NCBI GenBank assembly: GCA_946183145.1
Contig: CAMGZM010000001.1
Location: forward strand, 124,001 to 188,000
Source of the DNA: an uncultured Fretibacterium sp.
Lineage (GTDB): Bacteria > Synergistota > Synergistia > Synergistales > Aminobacteriaceae
Length of the DNA: 64,000 bases
Direction of reading: 5' to 3'
Shown: positions 18,760 through 27,407 of the stretch, piece by piece
How positions within the stretch are numbered: the stretch's first letter is position 1
Layout: each line of letters begins with the position of its first letter
Translations under genes and position numbers: made by a program
Notes under the pieces: generated by a model
Told to the model about the DNA's origin: nothing
Databases searched by the model: none
Seen by the model: only the letters and a program-made list of their open reading frames with translations

Positions 18760-19030
18760 CGCTTCCGAAGATGCCCGAAAAACCGCAAGCCAGCCACTAG
18801 GACAGCAGCTCGCTCCGTCGCAGAAGGAAAAAAGCACTCAAAAAGAATAATACCTATGGGACGCAGGAAACTTTTAACCCCGCCTTTGGAGAGGACGTAC
18901 AGCGCACTTCGTGTAAGACACGCTGATGAAAAATCAGAATGCAGCCTCGTTGAATTACTGCGTGCGCTACGCGACAGGAAGCTCTCATACCCGTAAGGGA
19001 GGGTAGTTCACACTAAATCGCTGAGAATCA
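18760..19030 (+). mobile_element. remnant of a TnpB-type (IS200/IS605 group) element, 3' end only
   Basis: The 570-base gap between the YjbH gene and purB holds no complete gene. From 18760 a frame runs through PMGRRKLLTPPLERTYSA to RKLSYP (stop at 18994). It resembles the variable C-terminal tail that follows the last catalytic aspartate of some TnpB proteins. It is followed by CCCGTAAGGGAGGGTAGTTC, the hairpin and GGGTAGTTCAC-type tail often found at right ends of such elements. The RuvC and zinc-finger parts are absent. Assignment is by resemblance only. Confidence 0.4.
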
Positions 19031-19037
19031 CGCAGCC

Positions 19038-19066
19038 TTGACGGAGTTTTGAGGCGCAATTAAAAT
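19038..19066 (+). promoter_or_regulatory. promoter of purB-miaB
   Basis: TTGACG (19038-19043), a 17-nt spacer and TAAAAT (19061-19066) place transcription start about 35 nt before the purB ATG. It lies directly after the element remnant, so the -35 could have been brought in or preserved at the junction. Confidence 0.75.
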
Positions 19067-19106
19067 CTTTTCATCACAAAATTCATAAAGCACTGGAGAA
19101 ATTTAC

Positions 19107-20402
19107 ATGATTGAAAGATATTCGGAGCGTGATATTTCGTCTTTGTGGGACGAGTATAACAGGCTCAAAGTTATGCTTGACGTTGAATTAGCTGTGTGTC
19201 AGGCTTGGTGCGAGCAGGGAAGAATCCCGGAAGAAGCGTTAGAAGATATTGTAGCTCATGCCTCATTTACGGTTGAGCGCGTTCAGGAAATCGAGAAGAA
19301 AACACAGCACGATGTTGTAGCGTTCGTCAGCGCAGTCGCCGAAAATGTCGGGGAAAACGGAAGGTATTTGCACTTGGGCATGACATCAAGCGATATTCTT
19401 GACACAGCAAGCTCGATAATGCTCCGGGACTCACTCGACATAATCATTAACGCGGTGAAAGAACTTGATGAAGCTGTTGTGGATTTGGCGAAAAAATACA
19501 AGCATCTTCCCACAATAGGAAGGACGCACGGCATACACGCAGAGCCAACATCATTGGGACTCAAATTCCTTAACTGGCACTCAGAAATTCTCCGCGACAT
19601 AGGCCGTCTCGAATATGCACGAAAAGACGTATCAGCCGGAAAAATCTCCGGGGCTGTAGGAACATACGCAATGTGCAATCCCAAACTTGAAGCGAGAGTC
19701 TGCGAACTGCTCGGCCTTGAACCCGCTAAAGTCTCAAACCAGATTTTGCAGAGAGACCGCCACGCAGGAGTCCTCAACGCCCTTGCGGTTATGGGGTCAA
19801 CGCTCGAACGAATCGCGCTTGAGATCCGCAACTTACAGCGCACGGAAGTACGTGAAGCCTTTGAACCGTTTGGAGTCGGCCAGAAAGGATCCTCGGCCAT
19901 GCCGCATAAACGCAATCCCGTAAAGTGTGAGCGAATCTGCGGAATGTCGCGGCTTCTGAGGGGCTATGCTTTGACGGGTATGGAGAATATAGCATTGTGG
20001 CACGAGAGGGACATATCACACTCATCAACCGAGCGCGTAATTTGGCCTGACGCTTTCAACATCGCGGCGTTCATGGTACGTAGCACGACGAAAATTTTAC
20101 GGGGATTAGTTGTTGACGAGTCGAGAGTCCGGCACAACATCAACCAGACAAACGGGCTTGTGTATTCTCAGAGGGTATTGACGTTCCTTCTTGACGAGCT
20201 GAAATTATCACGTGAGGACGCATACGCAATCGTTCAGGAGAACGCAATGAAGACGGCTTCAAGCGGGGTAGCGTTCCTTGACCTGTTATTGAGCGATGAA
20301 CGTATGAAGGCTGTTGACCCTGAGAGGCTGAAGGCACTTTTTGAGAATGATTTTTACCTGCGCTATGTTGATGAAATTTTTGCGCGCTTCTTTGAGGAGT
20401 AA
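19107..20402 (+). CDS. purB: adenylosuccinate lyase
   Basis: The 431-residue enzyme removes fumarate from SAICAR and from adenylosuccinate in purine synthesis. The fumarase/lyase signature GSSAMPHKRNPVK is present (near 19890), as are the other conserved regions TSSDILDTA and GRTHGIHAEP with the catalytic histidine. Length is normal. TGGAGAAATTTAC precedes the ATG. Its stop overlaps the miaB start by one base (TAATG), so the two are translationally coupled. The other purine genes of the window lie 20 kb away on the opposite strand. Confidence 0.97.
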   Translation: MIERYSERDISSLWDEYNRLKVMLDVELAVCQAWCEQGRIPEEALEDIVAHASFTVERVQEIEKKTQHDVVAFVSAVAENVGENGRYLHLGMTSSDILDTASSIMLRDSLDIIINAVKELDEAVVDLAKKYKHLPTIGRTHGIHAEPTSLGLKFLNWHSEILRDIGRLEYARKDVSAGKISGAVGTYAMCNPKLEARVCELLGLEPAKVSNQILQRDRHAGVLNALAVMGSTLERIALEIRNLQRTEVREAFEPFGVGQKGSSAMPHKRNPVKCERICGMSRLLRGYALTGMENIALWHERDISHSSTERVIWPDAFNIAAFMVRSTTKILRGLVVDESRVRHNINQTNGLVYSQRVLTFLLDELKLSREDAYAIVQENAMKTASSGVAFLDLLLSDERMKAVDPERLKALFENDFYLRYVDEIFARFFEE

Positions 20403-21739
20403 TGAACAGTAACAAAAAATTCTGCGTGAAAGTTTACGGCTGCCAGATGAATGTTTACGACGCTGACAGGGTAAGGACTGTTCTTTGTTCACGGGGCTGG
20501 AATGAAGTACCAGAGTCAGAAGCTGACGTGATAATGATTACGGGGTGCAGTGTCCGGGCAAAAGCAGAGCAAAAAGTCTGGAGCGAATTGGGACTCTACG
20601 ACTCATCGTGGAAGAAATCTCAGCGTCCTTTAGTCGCATTAACGGGATGTATCGCGCAGAGAATCGGAATCAACGCGCTTAACAGATTCCCATATGTGAG
20701 ACTTGTTGCGGGGCCTCGTCATATTGGGTTTCTGCCTGACGCAATAGAGCAGATTTTCACGCACCCTAAATCACGCATCAACCTTCTTGATGATGACCCA
20801 AGAGAATTTTACGGCCTGAATTTTGACAGCGACAACATAACCATCAAACGCGACAACAAGCGCAAAGCATACGTAACAATAGCGCACGGCTGTGATAATT
20901 TCTGCACGTATTGTATTGTGCCATATGTGCGGGGGCGTTTCGTCTCAAGAAATCCTGAAGATGTCATTGACGAGTGCAAGATGTTAATTGCTGACGGCGT
21001 GAAGGAAATTACGTTATTGGGTCAGAACGTCAACAGCTACGGAAAAGATATAGGACTCACGTTCGCGGGACTGCTTGAGAGAGTCGCAAAACTTGAAGGG
21101 ATTCGGCGCGTGAGATTCGTTACGTCATTGCCGCAGGATTTCACGGAAGATATTGCTGATGTCATGGCCGGGAATGAAACTGTATGCCCGTCGCTGAATC
21201 TGCCTGTCCAGTCAGGAAGCACGAGAATCTTGCGACTCATGAACCGCAAATATACCCGCGAGGAATATATAGAGAAAGTGAGAATGATACGCGGGAAAAT
21301 TCCGGGATTGGGACTCACAACGGACTTGATTGTAGGATTTCCCGGTGAGACTGAAGAGGATTTTGACGAGTCTATGAGCCTCTTGCGTGAGATTCGTTTT
21401 GACCTAGTACACAGCGCGGCATATTCTGAGCGTGACGGGACTCCTGCCGCGAAAATGGAGGGTGCTTTGCCTGTTGACTTGAGGCTTGAACGTCTCAACC
21501 GTCTTAATGCTCTTCAGGACGCAATAACGCTTGAGATTAACGAGGCACTGACGGGACAAACGTTCGAGATTTTAGCGGATGACTTTGCGCCAAAAGGTGA
21601 AGGACTCTTGCAGGGCCGGACTCCTTCAGACAAAGTTGTGATTTTTGAGGGAGATGAATCAATTCTCGGCCAGTTCGTGAAAGTGAGAATTACATCTGCT
21701 GAAGCGTGGTGCCTTCACGGTGAATTAGTTGCGTATTAG
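20402..21739 (+). CDS. miaB: tRNA-2-methylthio-N6-dimethylallyladenosine synthase
   Basis: This radical-SAM methylthiotransferase adds a methylthio group to i6A37 of tRNAs. The N-terminal UPF0004 domain has the three cluster cysteines (CQMN, TGCSVR, TGCIAQ). The radical-SAM motif is HGCDNFCTYCIVPYVRG. The C-terminal TRAM domain covers about the last 65 residues. The 445-residue length fits MiaB rather than RimO or MtaB, as does the CxxxCxxC context. It follows purB directly and converges with the cobyric acid synthase-like gene, overlapping its 3' end by 15 bp. Confidence 0.95.
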   Translation: MNSNKKFCVKVYGCQMNVYDADRVRTVLCSRGWNEVPESEADVIMITGCSVRAKAEQKVWSELGLYDSSWKKSQRPLVALTGCIAQRIGINALNRFPYVRLVAGPRHIGFLPDAIEQIFTHPKSRINLLDDDPREFYGLNFDSDNITIKRDNKRKAYVTIAHGCDNFCTYCIVPYVRGRFVSRNPEDVIDECKMLIADGVKEITLLGQNVNSYGKDIGLTFAGLLERVAKLEGIRRVRFVTSLPQDFTEDIADVMAGNETVCPSLNLPVQSGSTRILRLMNRKYTREEYIEKVRMIRGKIPGLGLTTDLIVGFPGETEEDFDESMSLLREIRFDLVHSAAYSERDGTPAAKMEGALPVDLRLERLNRLNALQDAITLEINEALTGQTFEILADDFAPKGEGLLQGRTPSDKVVIFEGDESILGQFVKVRITSAEAWCLHGELVAY

Positions 21740-22573
21740 TCTGAGAACGTAATCAATATCGAGAGAGTCCGACAGAACGCGGGCAATCTCATCAAAAGCG
21801 CAATCAATTCCGGCGGGTGTGAAAATTTCATCATGCTCGCCGTTTTTTTCTGCTCCTCTGCGTATCAAGCTGTCCTCTTCAGGAAGATTAACGCCCTTCA
21901 CGAACGGAACGACTCCCAAGACTTTAACGCCCGTGTAATTCTCCGTCCATTTCACAGCATCCGTGAACAATCCTATATCGCCCCGGAACATGTTGTAGAT
22001 TATGCCCTTCACGCGCTCCCTGTCATCACCCAGCAACGCGAGAGTCCCAACGACAGCCGCGAGAGATCCGCCCCGGTCAACATCAGCGACAAGAATCACA
22101 GGCACATTTGCTTCACGGGCTATTCTCATGTTGACGATCTCGGAGTGATTCAGGTTGACTTCTGCGGGGCTTCCTGCACCCTCGATGATTACGGCCTCGA
22201 AATTTTTGGCGATGTGTGCGAGTGCCTGACGTACTGCGTTAATTCCGGAGGTCTGCGTAAATTTCCGATAATCGGGATTTGAGTCCGCGTAAATTTTTCC
22301 GTTGAGAATGATTTGTGATGACTTGTCATTTTGCGGCTTCAGGAGAATCGGATTCATGAATGACTGCGGAATGAGGCGGGCGGCTTGTGCCTGAAGTGCC
22401 TGCGCTGATGCGATTTCGAATCCGTCATGAGTCAGCGTTGAGTTTCTGCTCATGTTCTGCGATTTGAACGGGCAGACGTGAATCCCTTTGTCCGACAAGA
22501 GGCGGCATAACCCCGTAACGATAAAAGTTTTTCCTGCTCCGCTTGATGTTCCCTGTATCATTATTCCGTTCAT
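21725..22573 (-). CDS. cobQ: cobyric acid synthase, ATPase domain only (amidotransferase domain absent)
   Basis: Residues 1-240 match the dethiobiotin-synthetase-like ATPase half of CobQ/CbiP: P-loop GTSSGAGKT, CPFKSQNMSRNS, MNPILLKP, VIIEGAGSPAEVNL, DVDRGGSLAAVVGTLALL and LPEEDSL. A normal CobQ has about 490-510 residues, with a 200-residue GATase_3 domain after LPEEDSL. Here a 20-residue linker leads straight into AFDEIARVLSDSLDIDYVLR, which resembles the extreme C-terminus of full-length enzymes. The glutaminase cysteine and its domain are missing, so any amidation would need free ammonia or a separate subunit. Last gene of the cobalamin run, with ATGA overlap to DUF3841. Confidence 0.85.
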   Translation of the reverse strand: MNGIMIQGTSSGAGKTFIVTGLCRLLSDKGIHVCPFKSQNMSRNSTLTHDGFEIASAQALQAQAARLIPQSFMNPILLKPQNDKSSQIILNGKIYADSNPDYRKFTQTSGINAVRQALAHIAKNFEAVIIEGAGSPAEVNLNHSEIVNMRIAREANVPVILVADVDRGGSLAAVVGTLALLGDDRERVKGIIYNMFRGDIGLFTDAVKWTENYTGVKVLGVVPFVKGVNLPEEDSLIRRGAEKNGEHDEIFTPAGIDCAFDEIARVLSDSLDIDYVLRLIRN

Positions 22574-23145
22574 CTTTTGCCCTCCGTGATAAATGGCGTG
22601 AAGCTCCGTATATTTTCCCGCCGCAATTCCCAGAATGTAGCCTGTATATTTTCGCCTCTAGTCATCCAGTCATTATTAACCGGCTTAAGGTCAAATACAC
22701 CTTCCCAATTTTTGGCGCGAAATTCATTCTTTTCTTCAGTGCTGAGAGATTCATAAATTTTGTCTAGTTTGTCGCTTTTATCTTCAGAATCAGCAAGAAG
22801 GCCATCATTCAGAATAATACCCCACGCATCAAAGTCATGAAGGAGAACTTTGTCATCAGGGATTTCAATTTCAAGCCTGTAGAATTTTGCTCCTTTTGGC
22901 CAGCAATACCAGCGTTCACACCTTAAATCAGGCTTTTTCCTTCCCTTGCGCCATTGATGCCACGCCCAGACGGGATATTTCACGCCTTCAGGAGGAGGGC
23001 CGATACGTTTCTTCATCTGCGAGACAAGCCAGTCATATTGATAGGCAAAATCCTTCATTCCTGATTTCGACAAATCGCACCTGTAAACGCCCCGTTTGTA
23101 TATGAGCCTGAATACCCGCTCAGGCTGAATCGTCAACAGTATCAT
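22570..23145 (-). CDS. DUF3841 protein
   Basis: The 191-residue protein has the family signatures: an N-terminal LTIQPERVFRLI strand, PVWAWHQWRKGRKKPDLR in the middle and a late aromatic helix. No catalytic function is known. It overlaps both neighbours by 4 bp (ATGA at 23142-23145 with cobD and at 22570-22573 with the cobQ-like gene), so it is translated as part of the cobalamin run although DUF3841 proteins usually occur alone. Confidence 0.75.
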   Translation of the reverse strand: MILLTIQPERVFRLIYKRGVYRCDLSKSGMKDFAYQYDWLVSQMKKRIGPPPEGVKYPVWAWHQWRKGRKKPDLRCERWYCWPKGAKFYRLEIEIPDDKVLLHDFDAWGIILNDGLLADSEDKSDKLDKIYESLSTEEKNEFRAKNWEGVFDLKPVNNDWMTRGENIQATFWELRRENIRSFTPFITEGKR

Positions 23146-24134
23146 TCACATTCTCCCTTCATGGCCGCGACAAGCATATTATTCTCCTCCGGGCTTCTCG
23201 TCGCAACACGTATATATGAGCCGAATAACCCTGCAAAATTCCTCGTGTGCCTCACTGCTATTCCCTTCAACAGCAAACGCCGTATGATCTCTGCATCATC
23301 ATTCACTCTCACCAGGAAATAATGTACGTCAGAGTCCATTACGCAAAATCCCGCATTCCTGAGTCCTTCCATAAACAGCGGAGTATTAGCGCGGTAAAAT
23401 TCTCTCGTTCGTCCGCAAAATTCCCCGTCAGCAAAAAATCTCAACGCTAACTCCTGCGCAAAAGCATTAACGCTCCATGAAGGCATACGATTCTTCAGCG
23501 CGTCAATGATATTATCATCCGCAATCACATAGCCTATTCTCGCCCCTGAAAGATGAAATATTTTCGTGAGAGACCGCAATATTACCGCGTTGTGAAAGCC
23601 CGTGAGCCTATCAGGTTTCAATCTTGTGAGGAAGTCTATATATGCCTCGTCAATGATGAAAAGTGTATCAGGATATTTTGCGATTGTATGTGAAAGATCC
23701 GGGATGAATTTTCCTGTCGGGTTGTTGGGATTGCAGATTATTACGTGTGAGAATTTCCCAGCGTCATCAAGCGTGAAAATGCTTTGAGCGTCCGTAAATG
23801 CCCGTTCGTATTCTGTGTAGCACGGCTGTAATATCGCTGTGTCATCCGGGAAAATTCCTGCGAGCAAAAATATAGCCTGATTGATTCCGTTCGTGAATAG
23901 TATCCTTGACGGTGATATATTTTCGCGTGATGAAATGATTTCGCGGAGTCTTGCGCATTCCGAATCAGGGTAATTTGACGCTAGAGTCTCAATGTCAACA
24001 TCACAAAAATTTTGCGGCCATGAAAGTACGTTCGTATTAGTGCTGAAGTCGATAATTTTTCCCGGCGGCTTAATGCTGAAGGCTGCGTAAAGATTCTGCG
24101 GGTTAGCTCCGTGAATTGGGACTGTGATTTTCAT
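23142..24134 (-). CDS. cobD: L-threonine-O-3-phosphate decarboxylase (PLP-dependent)
   Basis: The ATG at 24134 is used because it overlaps the cbiB stop (ATGA) and the protein then begins MKITVPIHGANPQNLY, the usual HGGN-like N-terminus of CobD enzymes; the frame runs 25 codons further into cbiB without similarity. Family features are IIDFSTNTNVL, CNPNNPTGKFIP, the FIIDEAYIDF aspartate and SLTKIFHLSGARIGY with the PLP lysine. It makes (R)-1-aminopropan-2-ol phosphate for the nucleotide loop of cobalamin. HisC-type transaminase is the alternative, but the context with cbiB favours CobD. 330 residues. Confidence 0.88.
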   Translation of the reverse strand: MKITVPIHGANPQNLYAAFSIKPPGKIIDFSTNTNVLSWPQNFCDVDIETLASNYPDSECARLREIISSRENISPSRILFTNGINQAIFLLAGIFPDDTAILQPCYTEYERAFTDAQSIFTLDDAGKFSHVIICNPNNPTGKFIPDLSHTIAKYPDTLFIIDEAYIDFLTRLKPDRLTGFHNAVILRSLTKIFHLSGARIGYVIADDNIIDALKNRMPSWSVNAFAQELALRFFADGEFCGRTREFYRANTPLFMEGLRNAGFCVMDSDVHYFLVRVNDDAEIIRRLLLKGIAVRHTRNFAGLFGSYIRVATRSPEENNMLVAAMKGECE

Positions 24135-25060
24135 GCGGCTATTATAGCAATCATGACGGAAATCCAGCATGAGACATCGAGGACTCGCCATGCCCTTACT
24201 ATGTCGCAAACTTTCGGAACATTCCCGCGTTCGTTGAGGAAATATCCCGGCTCAAATTCACCGCCGTAAAACGCGCCTCCCCCCAGTCTAACGCCTAATA
24301 CGCCGGCAAATGCGCTTTCACCGTGCGCGCTGTTGGGACTCTTGTGCTTCAGCCTGTCAGACATGAATACCCTGAAAGCCTCCGTGAAATTTCCGCCCGT
24401 AAAAGCTCCTGCAATGATGATGATTATCCCTGCGATTCTTGCGGGAATGAAATTCAGAATGTCATCGAGTCTTGCTGACGGAGTGCCGAATTTCCCGAAT
24501 GACTCATAGCCGAGCATAGAGTCAAGTGTGCTTGCTGACTTGAATAGCCACACACTTACGCACATTCCGTAATCATGATTCAGAACATGGCCGATTACAG
24601 CAAAGAATATGACTGACATAACCCCGTCAACAGAATTTTCTGCTACAGTCTCAATGACAGCGCGTGTGATTTCTGATTCGTTAAGAGTCTGTGTATCACG
24701 TCCGACAACGAACGACAAAAATTTTCTCGCGTCATCAATATTATGATTCATGAGCGACAAGAACACGGGCAAAGTTTCATCCTTGAGATCCCGCCACGCT
24801 ATAGCCGAATATAGCAGGTAAACTTGAAGAATGATATTCCCTCCCGTAACATGAATAACCGCATCAACAAAAAGCCCCGCCGTCATGAGAGTCATAATGA
24901 CAACAGCGAGGCCATGAAAGAAGGAGTTTTGCGTGAAAAATAATTTTTGCCAGAAAGCTATAACATTCCCGATGAGCCTTACGGGGTGAGGAAAATTCCG
25001 GGGGTCTCCGAGAATCTCATCAAGAATTACTGCGAGTAACAATATCAGCGCGAACTTCAC
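24131..25060 (-). CDS. cbiB: adenosylcobinamide-phosphate synthase
   Basis: The 309-residue membrane protein begins MKFALILLLAVILDEILGDP, with the conserved LGDPRNFPHPVRLIG segment. Other family markers are SEITRAVIETVAENSVDGV, FGTPSARLDDILNFIPARI and NSAHGESAFAGVLGVRLGG. CbiB joins aminopropanol phosphate, the CobD product, to adenosylcobyric acid. It is the first gene of the run cbiB-cobD-DUF3841-cobQ. No cobalamin riboswitch was seen upstream, where the preceding gene ends 3 bp away. Confidence 0.95.
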   Translation of the reverse strand: MKFALILLLAVILDEILGDPRNFPHPVRLIGNVIAFWQKLFFTQNSFFHGLAVVIMTLMTAGLFVDAVIHVTGGNIILQVYLLYSAIAWRDLKDETLPVFLSLMNHNIDDARKFLSFVVGRDTQTLNESEITRAVIETVAENSVDGVMSVIFFAVIGHVLNHDYGMCVSVWLFKSASTLDSMLGYESFGKFGTPSARLDDILNFIPARIAGIIIIIAGAFTGGNFTEAFRVFMSDRLKHKSPNSAHGESAFAGVLGVRLGGGAFYGGEFEPGYFLNERGNVPKVCDIVRAWRVLDVSCWISVMIAIIAA

Positions 25061-25063
25061 GGG

Positions 25064-25807
25064 CTAATCGTTATCCGTCCTTCTGCCCTCAAAAAGTTCA
25101 ACGCGGTATACAGTGCCTTCTGCGTCATTACCTTCACGGCGTTCGAGGACTGAGAGAGTCATATCTCTGTCGTCAAGCTCATAGTACAGGAAGCTGCATT
25201 CAGGAGTGTCATACGGAGTTTCGCGGAATGTGGGAGTGCCGAGCTTTGAGCGTACTTCCGGCTGACTCCATCCTATGAGGTCAACGCCCAAAAATTCGCG
25301 GCAAATTCTGTAATCGCTTGTCGAGAAAAATACATCTTTGACTCCTCTTCTGCCTTCTGAGACTTTGAATGTTGCATCGCCTGTCCTGCCGTTAGTCTCG
25401 TAAACTGTAACGCCGTCTTCATCTCTTGATGACCAGCCGTCAGAATTTCTCATAACTTTTTGGCGTGCTTTTGCGTAATTTCTGAGAAGGTTTGTCGCTA
25501 ATTTGCTTTTTCCGCCCATCTTGAGCAATATACCGTTCTGAGGGAGCCAGCCTGTTTTGCCGTTTACGCTGACTTTGTACCACAAAAAATTTTCGTCATC
25601 TCTTACTGCGCTGGGTACGCTGATCCATTTTTGCGGCATTCGGATTTCTTCAGCGCGTGAATTTCCGTCTGCTTTCCTGTGAAGATTCATGTATTCTTCG
25701 AGGGGGTAAGCCCATTGTCCTTTTGACGGTGCGGAGGGCATAGCAAAAGCTGAGGACGCGAATATTATTGCGAGGATTAATGCGGGTAAAACTGCTTTCC
25801 TTGCCAT
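25064..25807 (-). CDS. secreted protein with SH3-like domain
   Basis: The 247-residue product starts with a signal peptide (cleavage after SSAFA). A segment about residues 28-105 has the spacing of a bacterial SH3 domain, with KWISVPSAV, FLWYKVSVNGKTGWLPQNG. The second half (about 150-235) has the pattern of a small outer-membrane lipoprotein-like or SmpA-like fold (FLGVDLIGWSQPEVRSKLG then TPTFRETPYD). Function is unknown; a cell-wall location is likely. The stop is 3 bp from the cbiB start, so it may lead that transcript. Confidence 0.65.
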   Translation of the reverse strand: MARKAVLPALILAIIFASSAFAMPSAPSKGQWAYPLEEYMNLHRKADGNSRAEEIRMPQKWISVPSAVRDDENFLWYKVSVNGKTGWLPQNGILLKMGGKSKLATNLLRNYAKARQKVMRNSDGWSSRDEDGVTVYETNGRTGDATFKVSEGRRGVKDVFFSTSDYRICREFLGVDLIGWSQPEVRSKLGTPTFRETPYDTPECSFLYYELDDRDMTLSVLERREGNDAEGTVYRVELFEGRRTDND

Positions 25808-25854
25808 GATAGAGCACTCCTTTTGTGAATGGATTTTGCGAGATTATATACGTG

Positions 25855-26469
25855 TTAAGGATCGATGCCAATTAGTATAACGGGTACAGAAGGATTTGAC
25901 CTGCCTTCTCGGACGATATTGGCGAGTTCGTTTTCATACCACGCAACGCCGGAAGACATTTGCGACATCATTTTGTGCGTTGGGATAATTTCGACTCCAA
26001 CGTCAATATCACCCCGCTCGTAAAAGAATGTGTGCTTTACGTGCAAATCATACTGAACAGAAAAATATTTGCCGAACTGCACTTCAACCGCAGCCCTGTC
26101 TTTAACAAAGTCAACCTGATTATACGTCCTGTAAGCTGTGAATCCCCGCTCCTGAATTATCCGCCTCTGCTCGTCTTTGTCCTGAAGGTGAACGATTGCG
26201 CGTGCCGTATTCAAGTCCTCATTCACAAAGTAATCATGCCGTACTTCATGCCATCCGTAAGAATTGAATTGCGCCTGAAATAATTTGTTGAGCTTTGAAG
26301 GTGAGTACAAAATTTTTCCTGCCATTGTTTTTTCGCGGCTCACTTTGTCGAATGCTAAACCCGCGTCAACATTCCGTATTGCGTCCTGAATCTCCTGCCA
26401 TAATTCCGGCTTCCGCACTAACATAAATTCCAGCCCGTTCAAGTGCGAATATACGTTAGCTATTTCCAT
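25855..26469 (-). CDS. type II restriction endonuclease, BglII/BstYI family
   Basis: The 204-residue protein shows the family active site in order: DFVKDRAAVEVQFGKYFSVQY, in which the aspartate of FVKD, the glutamate of AAVEVQ and the lysine of FGKY align with the D-x(n)-ExQ catalytic pattern of BglII and BstYI. The late GVEIIPTHKMMSQMSSGVAWY segment is also family-like. BstYI cuts RGATCY and BglII AGATCT; the actual site here is not readable. It overlaps the downstream end of the methyltransferase by 10 bp and is translated after it, so the protective enzyme comes first. Confidence 0.85.
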   Translation of the reverse strand: MEIANVYSHLNGLEFMLVRKPELWQEIQDAIRNVDAGLAFDKVSREKTMAGKILYSPSKLNKLFQAQFNSYGWHEVRHDYFVNEDLNTARAIVHLQDKDEQRRIIQERGFTAYRTYNQVDFVKDRAAVEVQFGKYFSVQYDLHVKHTFFYERGDIDVGVEIIPTHKMMSQMSSGVAWYENELANIVREGRSNPSVPVILIGIDP

Positions 26470-27407
26470 TCTTCCGGCCTCTGAGCTATTTTGTCATCAG
26501 GGGAAGGCTCATATATTGCGCGGTATATCGGCCTCGTAATTAACGTACCTTCTTTGAGCCTCTCTATTCTCTCATTTCCTATGTCAACATATTCTTTCAC
26601 ATGCTCGCTGCCTAATGCTTTGCGCTCATTCTTCAGCGCTGCAATAAGAGTCGAACCGACTCCCGCAAAAGGATCATATACACAGTCGCCCTTGTCGGTT
26701 AATGCGAGTATGCACCGTTCAGCGAGTTCAACGGGATATTGGCAGGGGTGATTGAGCTTCTCCGGGTGATTGTTCTTGACGTTCGGAATGTCCCAGATTT
26801 TCGCGTCCCAGTCATCAATTAATCTCTCTATTGTCATTTCCCAAAGGTCTTCGGGATTTTTGCCTTTAGGGTTTCCGCTGAGAGTTCCTTTTTTCGCGCC
26901 CTTGAAGTATTTTTTGCCGGGATATTTTGACGGTATTCGGACATCATCAAGGTTGAATGTGTAATTGTCCGATTTCGTGAACCATAGAATAACCTCATAT
27001 CGACCGCTGAATCTCTTTGAGCAGTGCAAACCGTGCCCGAAATGCCATATGATTCTGTTGCGGAGTTTCAAGCCGTGTGATTTGAACATGGGATAAAAAT
27101 ATATATCGAGCGGGAAAATTTCACCGTCATCAACAAAATTCCCAACCTGCCAGCAAATACTGCCGTCATCAGCAAGCATTCTCACAAGCTCAGTGATTAA
27201 CGCCTCAAAGCCCGATATATATTCCTCAATGTTTCTGCGAGTCTCGTACTGCGTGCGTTTCTCGTAGGATTTTCCGATGTTATAGGGCGGAGAAGTCATG
27301 ACAAGCTTCACAGACTCAGCCGGAAGAGTCCGTGAAAACTCTAAAGCATCAGCGCATTGATACGTGTATTCGGGAAGGTCTGAGAGTCCCAGTGTGAACT
27401 GGCTCAT
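26460..27407 (-). CDS. site-specific DNA methyltransferase (N4-cytosine or N6-adenine), partner of the BstYI-like enzyme
   Basis: The catalytic motif IV is TSPPYNIGKSY, near the N-terminus, and the AdoMet motif I is DPFAGVGSTLIAA, near the C-terminus, so the order is that of beta-class enzymes. SPPY favours N4-methylcytosine, as in M.BstYI, but N6-adenine is possible. Between them lies the target-recognition region (about 130-215). It is 315 residues. The stop overlaps the endonuclease ATG, and the start overlaps the nucleoside kinase stop by 4 bp (ATGA). Confidence 0.92.
   Translation of the reverse strand: MSQFTLGLSDLPEYTYQCADALEFSRTLPAESVKLVMTSPPYNIGKSYEKRTQYETRRNIEEYISGFEALITELVRMLADDGSICWQVGNFVDDGEIFPLDIYFYPMFKSHGLKLRNRIIWHFGHGLHCSKRFSGRYEVILWFTKSDNYTFNLDDVRIPSKYPGKKYFKGAKKGTLSGNPKGKNPEDLWEMTIERLIDDWDAKIWDIPNVKNNHPEKLNHPCQYPVELAERCILALTDKGDCVYDPFAGVGSTLIAALKNERKALGSEHVKEYVDIGNERIERLKEGTLITRPIYRAIYEPSPDDKIAQRPEEWK

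Noticed and set aside
18600-19060. RNase P RNA, tmRNA or 6S RNA in the purB upstream gap
   Set aside because: None of the universally conserved segments of these RNAs is present; the tail looks like an element end.
23142-24209. Histidinol-phosphate aminotransferase
   Set aside because: The sequence allows it, but the overlap with cbiB and the N-terminal HGAN-type motif favour CobD.
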